DNA of 64,000 nucleotides from Phytopythium helicoides (Eukaryota; Oomycota; Peronosporomycetes; Pythiales; Pythiaceae), in the NCBI GenBank assembly GCA_024867545.1, contig JANFNE010000050.1, forward strand, positions 186,001 to 250,000, given 5' to 3'. The notes below the pieces were generated by a model, which saw nothing but the letters and a program-made list of their open reading frames with translations, had not been told where the DNA came from and did no database searches. Both the position numbers and the translations under genes were made by a program. Positions 21,997 through 32,775 of this stretch are shown in pieces (positions within the stretch are counted from its first letter, which is position 1; each line of letters begins with the position of its first letter).

Positions 21997-22988
21997 CGCC
22001 CACGGGTAGCCGCAAAGCGACCGGTGAGCGTGCGCGGCGGTCCGTTGAAACGACCGCGCGCAGGACGAGTGTTCTCTCGTCCAGCAGCACCGCGCATGTA
22101 GCGCAGGCGCTGCGGGCAGTTGCGCTGCATGTGGCCAACCTTGCCACATCGGAAGCACGTCACATTGGCGTGTCCTTCCGCACTGCCGAGCTCCATGGGC
22201 TCGGCCGATGACTCCGTCATCTGCGTAGCTCCCGTTCCTCGGGACTGCGCTTGGCGATGGCAGTAATCCTCCTGCATCGCGATGTGGACAGCCTCCTCGA
22301 AAGAGGACGGCTGTGCACGGAACAACTGCGTCCGTGCAGGGCCAACACGGAGGCCCTCCATGAAGATCGTGACCTTCACGATCTCGGGGAGCGGATCGCT
22401 GATCATACCAGCGATCAACGTACGCAGCTCCTGCACGTACGTCGCAAGCTCACGCTTGCCTTGGCGTGACGCCAAGAACTGCGAGCGTACCTGGTACGCC
22501 GCGTTCGGTGGCAAGAACGCCACTTGCATCTCTCTGCGGAGATATTCCCATGTTGGGAACGCACCTTCGACGGTGCTGTCGCGCGTCAGCGCCCAACTCT
22601 TGGCGCGACCTCCTAGGTGGGAGATCGCGAAAGCCACCTTCAGGTTTTCCTCTCGAATGAGAGCGGCCGACATGGCCATTTCCGCTTCGCGGAACCAGAG
22701 GAGGAGATTCTCTCCGTCCTCTCCATTGAAGGCCTTCACCTTCAGCTGCAGCGGCTTCGCTCGCAGCGTGGACGATGGTGTCGCCACCATCGTCGGCATC
22801 GCACGTTTGATGTGCTCGACGAGGGCGTTCTCGTACTCGACGAACGCCTGGATGCGGCTGGTCTGCTCAGCCACATCCTGCGACAGCAGTTGGCGCACGC
22901 CATCGGCGCCCAAGATGCTGTGCATCTTACGCAGCGTTCCCCACTGAGTCTCACTTAAGTGAGGGAACTGCGCGGGATCGAACTCCAT
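21975..22988 (-). CDS. G1a Gag
   Basis: 337 aa from ATG 22988; the start parallels G1b (MELDRAQFPHLSETQWG). An ATG at 23018 would add ten residues. It has a gypsy capsid (Retrotrans_gag-like) core with LLLWFREAEMAMSAAL, SHLGGRAKSWAL, FPTWEYLRREM, YVQELRTLIAGM and GLRVGPARTQLF. One CCHC zinc knuckle (CFRCGKVGHMQRNC) and an Arg/Gly-rich tail (RGRFNGPPRTLTGRFAATRG) follow. Ends in UAG inside the frameshift hairpin. Confidence 0.93.
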   Translation of the reverse strand: MEFDPAQFPHLSETQWGTLRKMHSILGADGVRQLLSQDVAEQTSRIQAFVEYENALVEHIKRAMPTMVATPSSTLRAKPLQLKVKAFNGEDGENLLLWFREAEMAMSAALIREENLKVAFAISHLGGRAKSWALTRDSTVEGAFPTWEYLRREMQVAFLPPNAAYQVRSQFLASRQGKRELATYVQELRTLIAGMISDPLPEIVKVTIFMEGLRVGPARTQLFRAQPSSFEEAVHIAMQEDYCHRQAQSRGTGATQMTESSAEPMELGSAEGHANVTCFRCGKVGHMQRNCPQRLRYMRGAAGRENTRPARGRFNGPPRTLTGRFAATRGRGNSKSQ

Positions 22989-23068
22989 CGTGAGTCGATC
23001 GGAACCACAGAGGTTCAAGTCCTTGACGACTCGCGGCGGTCGTGGACGGACTACTAAGTGCTACCAGG

Positions 23069-23385
23069 TGTGACGGGGCACACAGCACTTCGCGCACGAG
23101 GAAGCGTGCAATGCAAGTTTGACTTGCTTTTAGTATAGGTTAAAACTAACCAAATACACGTATGCCTTTCAGGGCAAATTGGAGACTGTATTAATGTATG
23201 CATTAGAGTGTTCATGAAATGGGTGGTTCCTACAACACACAATGCAAAACTACTTGACTAAAGTATGCAAGGCTCATGAGAGCCACTCAACCTCCGGCTC
23301 GTACTTAGCCGGAGGGCAATGGGTACACAACCCAGTGTAGCCATGGGCCGTACCCATGGGTACGTACCCGTGTAACCCCGTTACA
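23069..23385 (-). repeat. G1a 5' LTR
   Basis: 317 bp, appears identical to 14916-15232; followed on the right by the TSD CATTC. Confidence 0.93.
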
Positions 23386-23511
23386 CATTCAGGGTCGCTG
23401 ATCGTGTGGGCGACTACATGGTTCGACTCGAAGATGGAAGCCGTACTTCCCACTAGTAGACATCTCTCGAGTGAAACTTCGACGCGTGTTCGAAGATCGA
23501 CCCGCATAGTT
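23386..23511 (+). pseudogene. Element D, end of pol (integrase tail)
   Basis: Directly continues the frame cut at 14915: HGPF joined to RVADRVGDYMVRLEDGSRTSH, then in a shifted frame ISRVKLRRVFEDRP, the usual gypsy integrase tail motif (HISRLK-like). It shows that the G1a insertion went into D pol. Confidence 0.8.
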
Positions 23512-23739
23512 GGATGCAAACAACAAAGATCAACGTGTGAACGCACAGTCGCGTTGCCATTGACGCTCAATTGATGTTTGAGATCGAAGATCGAGGCACG
23601 CGGAGGACGGTGAACCTAAGATCGGCGATCAAAGGGAGAGAAACAAGTGAGAAGACTACAAGATGACGTTCAACAAAATGCGATCGTTATCGATCACTAC
23701 CACACCCATTAAACGCGAGTCCAGGGCACCGCTCACGAC

Positions 23740-24998
23740 TAGATCCTCACCTCACCTTTGCTCGTCAAACTTACCGACGATCCGCTTGCCGACAAGAGGA
23801 TGAACCGACACATGCAGTTCCGTCCATGCAAGATGACAGGTGCGCTCGGGCCAACGCTTGTCGACTTTGGTGACGTACTTCGCAATCTTCTCCACCTTAC
23901 CTCCGTCAACAAATACCGGCATCGGCATGTGCAGATAGCGCAAAAACGCCGGCTCCAGCAGCAGATCGACGTCTGCGAACCCATGACGCATCAAATCTGC
24001 GGCCAAATCCAACAGCCGAAAGTAGATCTCTTTGGCGTGGGTGTGACGCTGCTTCCGTTAGTTCGACGCCGTCGATACAACGATCAAGTGGTGGGTTCGC
24101 TCCCAAAACCACCGAATCTTCTCGCGGTTAAGCCTGGAAAGCCGATACCAGAAGGATTTGAGGTCAGGCGCACAGTCATCCAGCGAAAATGTGATCGGGG
24201 CCTTCGGAGCAAAGCACCCAGGTCCTTCCAAGGTCCGGTCGCTTGGAAAGTGTCGGCAGGTTACATGAGACCAAGATCTTCGGGTATCATTGATACGGGA
24301 GTTGTGTGTGATAGTAGAACGGGATCCGCGTGTCGATCAGCGTCCTGAGCTGCTCCGCAGTCGGAGATCGGGCAACCTTCGAGTCCTTTCGGGGGAAATG
24401 AACGGCCACTGGGTCTGGTCAGCGGGGGCGAGTTGATCTTCGATAGCAAGCACTCCGTCGTCTGGGATCGGTGGCAGATCATTGCTCGCTATGTAAGCAA
24501 TCCACAGATCGAAGATTGGGAGCACAGACAGAGTATCGGACGTCCTGAGCTGCGTGGGCGAGCTTTCGTCGTCGTAGGACTTGTTGGAAGACGCGCGCGC
24601 TTTGCGCTTGCCCGAACTGGACTTGGATCCATGCACCTTGGCACTCTTTGAGCTCGATCTTAGCCCAGAAGCCTTGCCCCTACTCCGATCTTCGATCTTG
24701 ATTTTGTTTTCGGCAGAATCAACCCCAGTCAGGTCGATCGTGGCGTTCTGGACGAAAGCAGCAGCACCAAAGAGATGTCAGTCTAAGATCGAAACGCTCC
24801 AGCAAAACAGACCCAAGATCGCGCCTCGCATGTCAACGCCGCGATGATTGCTTGTGCATTCCGAGCGGCAGGTCGAGGGTTTCGACGCGGCATGGTTGAC
24901 AGAGAGTCAGGCACACTCGACGAGGGGCGGTGCTTGGCCGCACTGACGGGAGCGCCAGAGATCTTGGACTCGCCATCCCCTGCGATAGCTGGTGGCCT
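23740..24998 (-). pseudogene. Element D antisense ORF remnant
   Basis: Broken reading frames on the minus strand, convergent with D pol. The piece at 24060-24180 reads DLKSFWYRLSRLNREKIRW followed by FWER. It aligns with GLKTLVRQWNRLRDQEFQAF and FWER in the antisense ORF of E3. Further on, HAKEIYFRLLDLAADLMRHG aligns with ADSLRFHYGRFLYEAHSLLE of E3. Upstream pieces (24337-24636, 24783-24998) are Ser/Arg/Pro-rich like the E3 N-terminal half. D thus had the same antisense gene in the same place. Cut at 24998 by G1b. Confidence 0.72.
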
Positions 24999-25313
24999 TG
25001 TAACGGGGTTACACGGGTATGTACCCATGGGGGTAGCATGGCTACACTGGGTTGTGTACCCATTGCCCTCCGGCTAAGTACGGCCGTGAGGTTGAGTGGC
25101 TCTCATGAGCCTTACATACAGTAGTCAAGTAGTTTGCGTACAGTCCTTGTAGGAACCACCCATTTCGAATGGGCTGTAACGCATACAAATACACAGTCTC
25201 TATTTTACCGCCTACCACACAGACCCTCAGGTCGTTTGGCTAGCCAGCTCGGTACTTCGTACCTACGAGCTGCAACGCTTCCTCGAAGCATAGTGCTGTG
25301 TGACTCCGTCACA
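24999..25313 (+). repeat. G1b 5' LTR
   Basis: 315 bp, TGTAACGG...CCGTCACA. A PBS-like TGGTAGCACTTTG follows at 25315, matching that of G1a. Confidence 0.9.
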
Positions 25314-25394
25314 CTTGGTAGCACTTTGTAGTCCGTCCTCGACCATCGCGGGTCAGACGAACCTGAACCTCTGTGGTGAGAGCTCTGCACAAGC

Positions 25395-26398
25395 ATGGAG
25401 CTCGATCGCGCTCAGTTCCCTCACCTCAGTGAGACTCAGTGGGGAGCATTGGGCAAGATGCAATGCATCCTTGGTCCGGAAGGGCTCCAGCACCTGCTGA
25501 CTCAGAGCCCTGACGTGCAGTTAACGCGCGTCGAGCAGCATCTCAACAACATGCTCTCGTTGACCACGTCCGAGGCGTGCTGCAAGTACCGCAGCCGGCG
25601 CCAACACCCGTCAGGGTGCCGAGCGGTGTGAAACCGCTGCACCTGAAGGTCAAGCCCTTCACAGGTGACGAAGGCGAGAACCTATTGTTGTGGTTCCGCG
25701 AGATTGAGATGGCCATGATGGCCGCGCTCCTCTCTGAGGAAAGCCTGAAGGTGGCTTTCGCGGTCTCCAACATGGGAGGCCGCGCGAAACGCTGGGCGCT
25801 AACACGCCACAACAGCGTTGCAAGCGCGTTCCCGACGTGGGAGCACCTCAAGGATGAGATCAAGGTGACGTTCTTACCGCCGAACGTCGCGTACCAAGTA
25901 CGCTCGCGCTTCTTGACGTGTCGTCAAGGGAAGCGTGAACTTGCCGAGTACGTGCAAGAGCTACGCACACTCGAAGCGGGCATGATCTTGGATCCTCTGT
26001 CCGAGCAGACGAAGGTGACTATATTCATGGAGGGTCTGCGAGTTGGGCCTGCGCGAACCCAGTTGTTCCGTGCGCAACCAGCCACGATGGAAGAAGCTTT
26101 CCGTGTGGCGATCCAAGAGGATTACTGTCATCGACAGGCTCGCGTGTCTACAAGCGCAGCGTCTTCGACGCCGGTGATCAATGAGCCGGAGCCCATGGAG
26201 CTCGGCAGTGCTGAGCAGCGTCGCACCCAAGGCGCATGCTTCACCTGTGGCCGGATGGGCCACGTGCAGCGCAACTGTCCTCGTCGTCTGCAGCAGACTG
26301 GACGCTTTGGCCCTCGCCAAGGGCGCAATTTGCGTCAGCCCGGTGGCCGGATCTTTGGTGGTCGTGGCCGCGGGCAGGGAAACGCTCAATCCCAGTAG
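25395..26398 (+). pseudogene. G1b Gag, frameshifted
   Basis: Same protein as G1a Gag (MELDRAQFPHLSETQWG at 25395; LLLWFREIEMAMMAAL; CFTCGRMGHVQRNC knuckle; RGRNLRQPGGRIFGG tail). The frame changes near 25560-25600 because bases are lost between the N-terminal segment and the capsid core. From about 25577 it is open to the UAG at 26396-26398. Confidence 0.88.
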
Positions 26399-26418
26399 GC
26401 GCGGGGCGCCCTACTGGG
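26377..26418 (+). promoter_or_regulatory. G1b -1 frameshift signal
   Basis: GGGAAAC at 26377-26383 in the gag frame (CA[G GGA AAC]), 7 nt spacer GCTCAAT, hairpin 26391-26418 with the same CCCAGTAGG/CCTACTGGG stem as G1a. The spacer sequence differs from G1a while its length, the heptamer and the stem do not. Confidence 0.85.
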
Positions 26419-29400
26419 GAAGAACTAAGTTCTTTGGTCGAACGGGGTGGCGTTCGTTCGGAGGGCTTAACCCCAGAGAGAGCAGTGCTCTCGAGTGCAA
26501 TGGACGCCAGTAACTCGCCGTTGCTGGTGGTTCACGCGAGCGTGAAGGGATACGCGGAGCCGATGCGAGTGCTCATCGACTCTGGTGCATCGAGCAATTA
26601 TGCTCGACGAGCTAGCCTCATGCGGAACATGGATATGTTCGAGGCCGCGCGAGGCGCAAGTGAGTCGTCAAGCACAATAGCGGTGCGTTTGGCGACAGGA
26701 AAGGTTGTTGAAACAACTAAGATCAACATGGATCTTCGTGTCCTCTTTGAGGGTTTCAATTCGGTCGAACGATTTGTCGTTCTGGACCTTGACGAGAAGT
26801 ATGATCTCATCCTCGGCATGCCCTGGCTCGAGAAGCATGAGCCATGGATCGATTGGCGATCAAAGTCGATCGGGGCAAGTAAGCCCGTATCCTTCGACCG
26901 CGAGACGGTGAGCAATATTGCCACGTCGTCGCGCTGGCACCGCCGAGATCGGCGTGAGTGCCGCCCTGACAAGAGGGCTGAATATCAAGTTGGGGTGTCT
27001 GAAATCATGGACACACCCTTACGAGACGATGTCTCTGCCTGCGCTGAGAGCGCCGTCGTAGCCGTGAAGGCTAGAAAAAGAAGAATGCACATGTGCATTG
27101 GGCTCCGTTGCCTCTGGACGAGGTGAGCCCGGCTCCACAAGGGAGCCGAAGGCAGTTAGTCAGCAAGACCGTGCAGAAGACTGGAACGGGACAGGATCTC
27201 GTTTTCCGACGCGAGATGAGCGTCCGACTCTTGGGTAGAGAGGGTGTCGTGAAGGCACCGGTGCTGAAGGCACCCGAGGTCGCGGTTTGTGCGGAAAATG
27301 CACACCCGACAGTGAACCACGTGGAAGTGGTCACGCCTATGGCGGTCAGGACGACCGCGGCGCCAACGGACACGAGTTGTGCCATAAGTCCCAACCATGG
27401 GCAGGAGTATCGTCTGGTTGACGGCGTGTCCGGAGCTGTGCTCGCACCTTCGGTGCAGTTGGAGCCGCTCCCCGAGCTGAATGCTCTATTGGAAATGGAC
27501 GAAATGTCTGTTCAAGACTTCACCCACGCGCTGGATGGTGGGGAAGTCGCTGAAGTAGTGGTCATTAGACCCGAGACCGAGTTGCGAGAGCTAAATAGCT
27601 CCTCGGTGATGGACGAAGCTGTCCTCGAAGAGATCCGCGAGCGAATCCATGCTCGGCGTGGATCCGAGATCCTCAAGAATCCAACGGATCCGTTGTACTC
27701 GCTGTTGAAGGAGTATGAAGATGTGGTGTCGACTGACCCACCATCTGAGCTGCCGCCCGACCGAGGGGTCCGGCATGAGATCGATTTGATCCCAGGTACT
27801 AAGTACTGTGTGTCAGTGGCCATTGCCACGCGAGCAGTGCGACGTCATTGACGCCTTCTTTCGTGCGAAGCACGAAGCTGGGTTGGTGCGTGAGAGCAAG
27901 TCTCCGCACTCGACGCCCACGTTCTGTGTTCGAAAACCGAGCGGGAAATGGCGAATCGTCCATGCGTTCAACAAGCTGAACGCCGCGACGATTCCGGCAC
28001 AGACGCCGATACCTCGAAAGGAGGTGCTGCAGAACAACATGGCAGGCAGCACGATTTTCAGCGCTTTGGATCTAGTAGATGGCTACTATCAGATCCTGAT
28101 GCGTGATGAGGACGTCCCTCTCACGGCGGTGAGCACTCCGAGCGGTATGCTCTGGGAGTGGCTAGGGATGCCGCAAGGGCTGTCGAATGCCCCCGCGACG
28201 TTTAACAGGTTGGTCACCCAACTGTTTCGTCCACTGCGTGCATTTGCACAGACGTACTTTGACGATATTTTCGTCCACAGCCGTTCGGACAACGGTCGCT
28301 CGGACATTGAAGTCCACAAAGAGCACCTGCGCGAGGTGCTCGAGTGCATGCGAGCAAACAAGCTCTTCGCCAACATCGACAAGTGTGTCTTCGGCGCGGA
28401 GGAGATACCATTCCTCGGTTGCTACATCGGTAGTCACAGAATCCGTGCTGACCCAAACAAGGTCAAGGCAATCGTAGATTGGCCGGTTCCGATGAACCAG
28501 AAGGACCTGCGCAAGTGGCTCGGTCTTGCCACTTATCTGCACAAGTACAGCAAGAACTATGCCGAGATGGCACGACCTCTGTCGCTTCTGCTGAAGCAGG
28601 ACGCAGAATGGCTCTGGGAGCAACAGCATCAAGATGCGTTTAATCGAATCAAGGAGAGCTTGCTCCAAGCTCCGATTCTGGCGTTGCCAGATGCGAACAT
28701 ACCATTTAGCGTCGTGTGTGACGCGTCTGACTTCGCTATAGGCTGTGCATTGTTGCAAGCCGACGCCGAAGGGCGTGAACGCGTGATCGCGTTTGAGTCT
28801 CGACAGCTTAAGGCTGCCGAGAATAACTATCCAGTTCATGACAAGGAGCTACTTGCGATGAAGTATGCTCTTGTCAAATTTCGAGTGCACCTGCTCGGTG
28901 AGCGTGCGTTTGTGGTCTACACTGACCATGCGTCCTTACGGACAGCGACGTCGTCGCCACATCTCTCGCAGAGAATGGCTCGGTGGCTCTCCTTCTTTGC
29001 GGAATACAACTTCCGCGTGGAGTACAAGCCCGGCAAGCAGAACGTGCTTGCAGACGCGCTTTCACGCCGTCCTGACTATGAGTTGTCTCACGTGACATCC
29101 GTCACTACGTCGCTCCTGGAACAGATACGCACAGCGTATGAGCATGACGAGTCATGCAGGACCCTCTTGCGCCACTTGGCGCCTGATGTGTTTGAGGGTG
29201 AAGGTGAGCTCACGCCTCGTTTGCGGTCGCGTATACACTGCTTCTCCGTCGTCGACGGTTTGCTGTACTACTGCACAGATCGAATGGATCCACCACGGGT
29301 TGTCGTCTCCCTGGACGATGATATTCGGTATCGCATCCTCTACGAGGCGCATGATACACCGCTTGCTGGCCATTTGGGCCGCGAGAAGACGCACAACGCG

Positions 29401-31437
29401 GTCAGTACGACGTACTGGTGGCCCCACATGTACAAGTGGGTGGCCTCTTACGTCAAGACGTGTGAGACGTGCCAGCGCGTGAAGGCTGCGCCTTCAGCTG
29501 CAGCCCCGCTACACAGCCTTCCTGTCCCACAGGACTGCTGGGAGTCCGTCAGCTTAGACTTTGTCTTTGGACTCCCCAAAAATGCTCACGGCAACACCGG
29601 TGTGTTGGTGTTTGTCTGCCGTTTGAGCAAGATGGTGCATTTGGCACAATGTTCGGAGAAGATGACGGCCAAAGGAGCGGCGCAGCTCTTTCTCGAGCAT
29701 GTGTTCCGGGCTCATGGCCTCCCCAAGACGTTGGTCTCTGACCGTGATCCACGTTTTGTGGCAACATTCTGGCGCGAACTGTTCCGGTTGATGGGAACGC
29801 GCCTCGACATGTCGACCGCTGACCATCCACAGACCGATGGTCAAACCGAACGCGCGAACCGCGTTCTCGAAGACATCCTTCGATTCGTTTGTGCCGAGGC
29901 ACCACGCTCTTGGAGCACGATGCTCCCGTTTGTTGAGTTTGCAATGAACAACTCGGTGCATGCCTCTACGGGCTGCACCCCGTTCTACGCGAACGGACTG
30001 CATCACCCACGTGTCCCGCTGACACTGACGCTTGAGCCGTCCGGGGCCTCTGCCTTGAGTGGGGGAGAGGCTCGGCCGCTTGCGGCCTCCCGTCATGTTG
30101 AAACAGTGTCGGTTCGGCTGCAAAAGCAGCTTGATGACTACTTGAGCACGAGACTCAGCGTCATTAGACGCGTGCGCGACGCAATGGCGTCTGCGCAAGA
30201 TAAGCAGAAGGAACAGAGCGACAAACATGGTCGTAAGAATACGCATGTATTCAAGGTTTGTGATTTAGTCCTACTAAATGCACGAAACCTACCACTCAAT
30301 GCAGTGAGCGCGGTCTCCAAGACCAAACTGCGGCCCCGCTACATTGGACCGTTCAAGGTCGTAGCTCGGAAAGGGAGCGCGTACACGCTCTTGTTGCCTT
30401 CGGCAATGAAAACACACCCAGTGTTTTATGCCGGGCTTCTCAAGCCGTATCTGGACCCGACGGCTTTAAGTCAGCTGTCAGATCAAGAGCCGAGGGCTCA
30501 ACTGCAGCAAGAGCCGCCGCCTGAGGCTGACGGGAGTCAGCAGACGCAACCACATCAGTCGGTCGGGCTCGAGGAGCCTCGAAGGACGAGTAGCGTGGGC
30601 GGTACGAGCTCGCACGCTCAGCCGCCTCGTCAACACGCCGCTCCTCATAACGCGCAGCGTCAGAGTACCCATAGTACTCACGCTCGTAGCGCCGATCGCG
30701 CTCACGCTCACGCTCATAGCGAGGCTCAAGCGAGCTCTGGCGTGACGGTCCCTGACCGTAGTCGTAATCGTCGTAACGATACGGCTCACGCGAAGGAATG
30801 GCACGTCCCCATGACGACGGCCGACCCATTGTCGAGTACGACATCACCTCCACCCTTCCTTGAAGGTTCGAGAGTTGACCGAGTTGGTCGCGGAGGTCAC
30901 GGTCATGACCGCCAACACGACCACGCAGATCATGGATCCGACGATCCTGTGTCTCTGACCGAGCAGCACGCTCAAACCCAGCGCGCTCAACCGCGTCGAC
31001 ACGCTGTTGCTGTCGCTCCAACTGCTCTTGGAGTGCACGAATCTGACGAACGGCCTCGTCATGATCACGACGCAGCTCCGCGAGCTGATCACGAAGCTCC
31101 TGCTCGACGTGAGCAAAGGATGACGGGCGACCGCCCACATCCCCATTCGGACTTCGAGTCCCACGACCATGCGACATCGGTCGCAAAGGAGTTGCCACTG
31201 CGCCCTCCTCCAGCTCTGCTTGACCCCCTGGGTCGTAAGCATTATCTGGTTGAAGCGCTGGTGAAGCATAGACTTCGGCGCGGACAACTCCAGTACCTTG
31301 TGAAGTGGCGGGGGTACCCGCACTCACACAACTCGTGGGAGCCAGCGAACGTCCTCCTCGAGGATTGCCCGGACCTCGTGCGCGCTTATGAGTCGAATCG
31401 GACTCAGCGCCGTGGTGGTCCCGCGCAAGGCGCTTAG
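26382..31437 (+). pseudogene. G1b Pol, two frameshifts before RT
   Basis: Protease (RVLIDSGASSNYARRA, 26566-26615) and its spacer are in one frame to about 27,078. An A-rich run (GAAAAAGAAGAA) there shifts frame. The second segment runs to about 27,812, where bases missing before QWPLPREQCDVIDAFF shift it again. From 27808 a single ORF of 1209 aa covers RT (YFDDIFVHSR), RNase H (CDASDFAIG), integrase (GHLGREKTHNAV, CETCQRVK, SDRDPRF, TDGQTERANR) and a chromodomain (YLVEALVKHR, YLVKWRGYPHSHNSWE). The last 998 bp overlap the antisense ORF. It closely resembles G1a in the RT core. Confidence 0.88.
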
Positions 31438-32758
31438 CGCCGTCGGAATGGCCACTCCGTGGTTGAGACACCTGCCCACGGATGGCCTCAATGGCAGGGG
31501 GGAACTCTGAAGGTCGACCGACCGTCCCCTTTGCCAACAACTTCGCATAGAAGAAGCGCAGTTGCCGCTCGGACATAACGTCCTCTCTGCGGAAGCTCTC
31601 GTTGAGAGTCGTGAACGGAAAACCGTTCTGCGTACACCACTGCTGGAAGCCAGCGTGATACTGCGCGACAGTCTCATCGGGTCGAAGGACCAGCGGGTAT
31701 TGCCTGTTCATGGAAGGCACCTGCCTGCGAGCAGCTTGATCATCCAAGCGTTGCTCATACTCTCGTGGAGAGAACACAAGTGGCTCGAGATAGCGAGCAC
31801 GGAGCGCATGGCGCTGAGCCACCTCATGTGAGTACCAAGCTCGGTAGCGCCGTGCTTGCAACCCAGGCGCGGTCAATGAGCCATAGCGCTCTTCGAGCTC
31901 TGCATCGGTCCGAGATTGAGGACGCGTGTCCTCAAGGTCCACATCCATGGGTTGGGGGCGCACGAACGAGTTCGTTTCCCCGAGAAGCTCCTCTTGAGCA
32001 CCATCGAGATCGTTGGTGATGATCTCTCCTTCTTCTTGATCGCTCACGGGTGAGCGTGGTGTCAGAGAAGTGTGCGATGGCGCAGCACCGACGCTGTTGC
32101 TCGGTGCCGAGGCACTTGGAGCAGGAGGCTTGTCCTCATCGGACTCGTCGTAGTCCACTTGCATGGACTCAGTGGGCGACGGGTACTCCCTGTCATGCCT
32201 CGCGCTTTCGCGCACGACGCTTGCGCTGGTGGCGCTAGCAACATGAACGTCCTCGACGTCCTGCTGCGCCACCGCGCTGTTGGCCCTTTCGGGTGCGTCT
32301 GGCACGGCGTGCCGCGACGTAGGCGGTGAGTCCTCGTCAGTTGCTTGAGGCGTCGCCGACGCCATCTTGCGCAGTCGCGCTGACTGCCGTCGGTGATACT
32401 CGCCCACCGACAAGCGCGGAGTGGTAACCTCGTTACGGGCTTGCAGGCTCGAGGAGCCTTGAGAGTTAGTACCACCGCTCGCGCGGGGTGCTGGGAGAGT
32501 CGCAGCAGCTGCAGGCGGTGCAGCGACTGCAGGGGCTTGTGCGGTTGCACTCCCCGACTGTTCGGACCGAACAGCAGCGTCCGAGGACGCGGCAGCCTCG
32601 CCGCGGGTGCGTGGCGTCTTGCCAACTGTCATGGACAGTGCATCGGAACGACCGTTCCTCCTCCGCCGCTTTTTCGCGAATGACCAGTTTGGAACGACTG
32701 TTCCCGGTCGTGAACCTATTTGGGTCAGGCGTGCCTTTTTGGAAAGTGAGTGACTCAC
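30440..32758 (-). CDS. G1b antisense ORF, 772 aa, unknown function
   Basis: Intact ORF opposite pol, starting 17 bp from the 3' LTR and overlapping pol by 998 bp. Same order as the 826 aa G1a protein: a basic start with KKRRRRNGR, disordered Ala/Pro/Ser region, EEGE and ITNDLD, and a core with FSPREYEQRL and SFRREDVMSERQLRFFYAKL (G1a SFRKEDAKAVRTLAFEFAKL). Then come KRARGPGNPRG, a coiled coil (ELRDQLAELRRDHDEAVRQI onward) and a Tyr/Arg-rich tail. It is far more diverged from the G1a protein than the pols are from each other, yet it is free of stops while gag and early pol of this copy are broken. Second possible start at 32632 (MTVGKTPRTRGEA). Confidence 0.75.
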   Translation of the reverse strand: MSHSLSKKARLTQIGSRPGTVVPNWSFAKKRRRRNGRSDALSMTVGKTPRTRGEAAASSDAAVRSEQSGSATAQAPAVAAPPAAAATLPAPRASGGTNSQGSSSLQARNEVTTPRLSVGEYHRRQSARLRKMASATPQATDEDSPPTSRHAVPDAPERANSAVAQQDVEDVHVASATSASVVRESARHDREYPSPTESMQVDYDESDEDKPPAPSASAPSNSVGAAPSHTSLTPRSPVSDQEEGEIITNDLDGAQEELLGETNSFVRPQPMDVDLEDTRPQSRTDAELEERYGSLTAPGLQARRYRAWYSHEVAQRHALRARYLEPLVFSPREYEQRLDDQAARRQVPSMNRQYPLVLRPDETVAQYHAGFQQWCTQNGFPFTTLNESFRREDVMSERQLRFFYAKLLAKGTVGRPSEFPPAIEAIRGQVSQPRSGHSDGAKRLARDHHGAESDSTHKRARGPGNPRGGRSLAPTSCVSAGTPATSQGTGVVRAEVYASPALQPDNAYDPGGQAELEEGAVATPLRPMSHGRGTRSPNGDVGGRPSSFAHVEQELRDQLAELRRDHDEAVRQIRALQEQLERQQQRVDAVERAGFERAARSETQDRRIHDLRGRVGGHDRDLRDQLGQLSNLQGRVEVMSYSTMGRPSSWGRAIPSREPYRYDDYDYGQGPSRQSSLEPRYERERERDRRYEREYYGYSDAARYEERRVDEAAERASSYRPRYSSFEAPRARPTDVVASADSRQPQAAALAAVEPSALDLTADLKPSGPDTA

Positions 32759-32775
32759 ATCTGAGTGGGGGAGAG

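Larger units (their letters stand above)
14916..23385 (-). mobile_element. Gypsy element G1a (chromodomain Ty3/gypsy), full length
   Basis: 8470 bp element on the minus strand inside D. The two 317 bp LTRs (14916-15232 and 23069-23385) look identical by eye and are flanked by a perfect TSD CATTC (14911-14915 and 23386-23390). Removing it joins D integrase HGPF to RVADRVGDYMVRLEDGS in frame. It has gag, a -1 frameshift signal, pol with chromodomain, and a long ORF on the opposite strand. A PBS-like TGGTAGCACTTAG follows the 5' LTR (just below 23068), and a purine tract GTGGGGGAGAG precedes the 3' LTR. All ORFs are open, so this is a young copy. Confidence 0.96.

Noticed and set aside
14916..23385. 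Dense inverted repeats taken as terminal repeats of small DNA transposons
   Set aside because: They are 5-9 bp, inside intact coding frames, and occur every few tens of bases, so they are not element ends.
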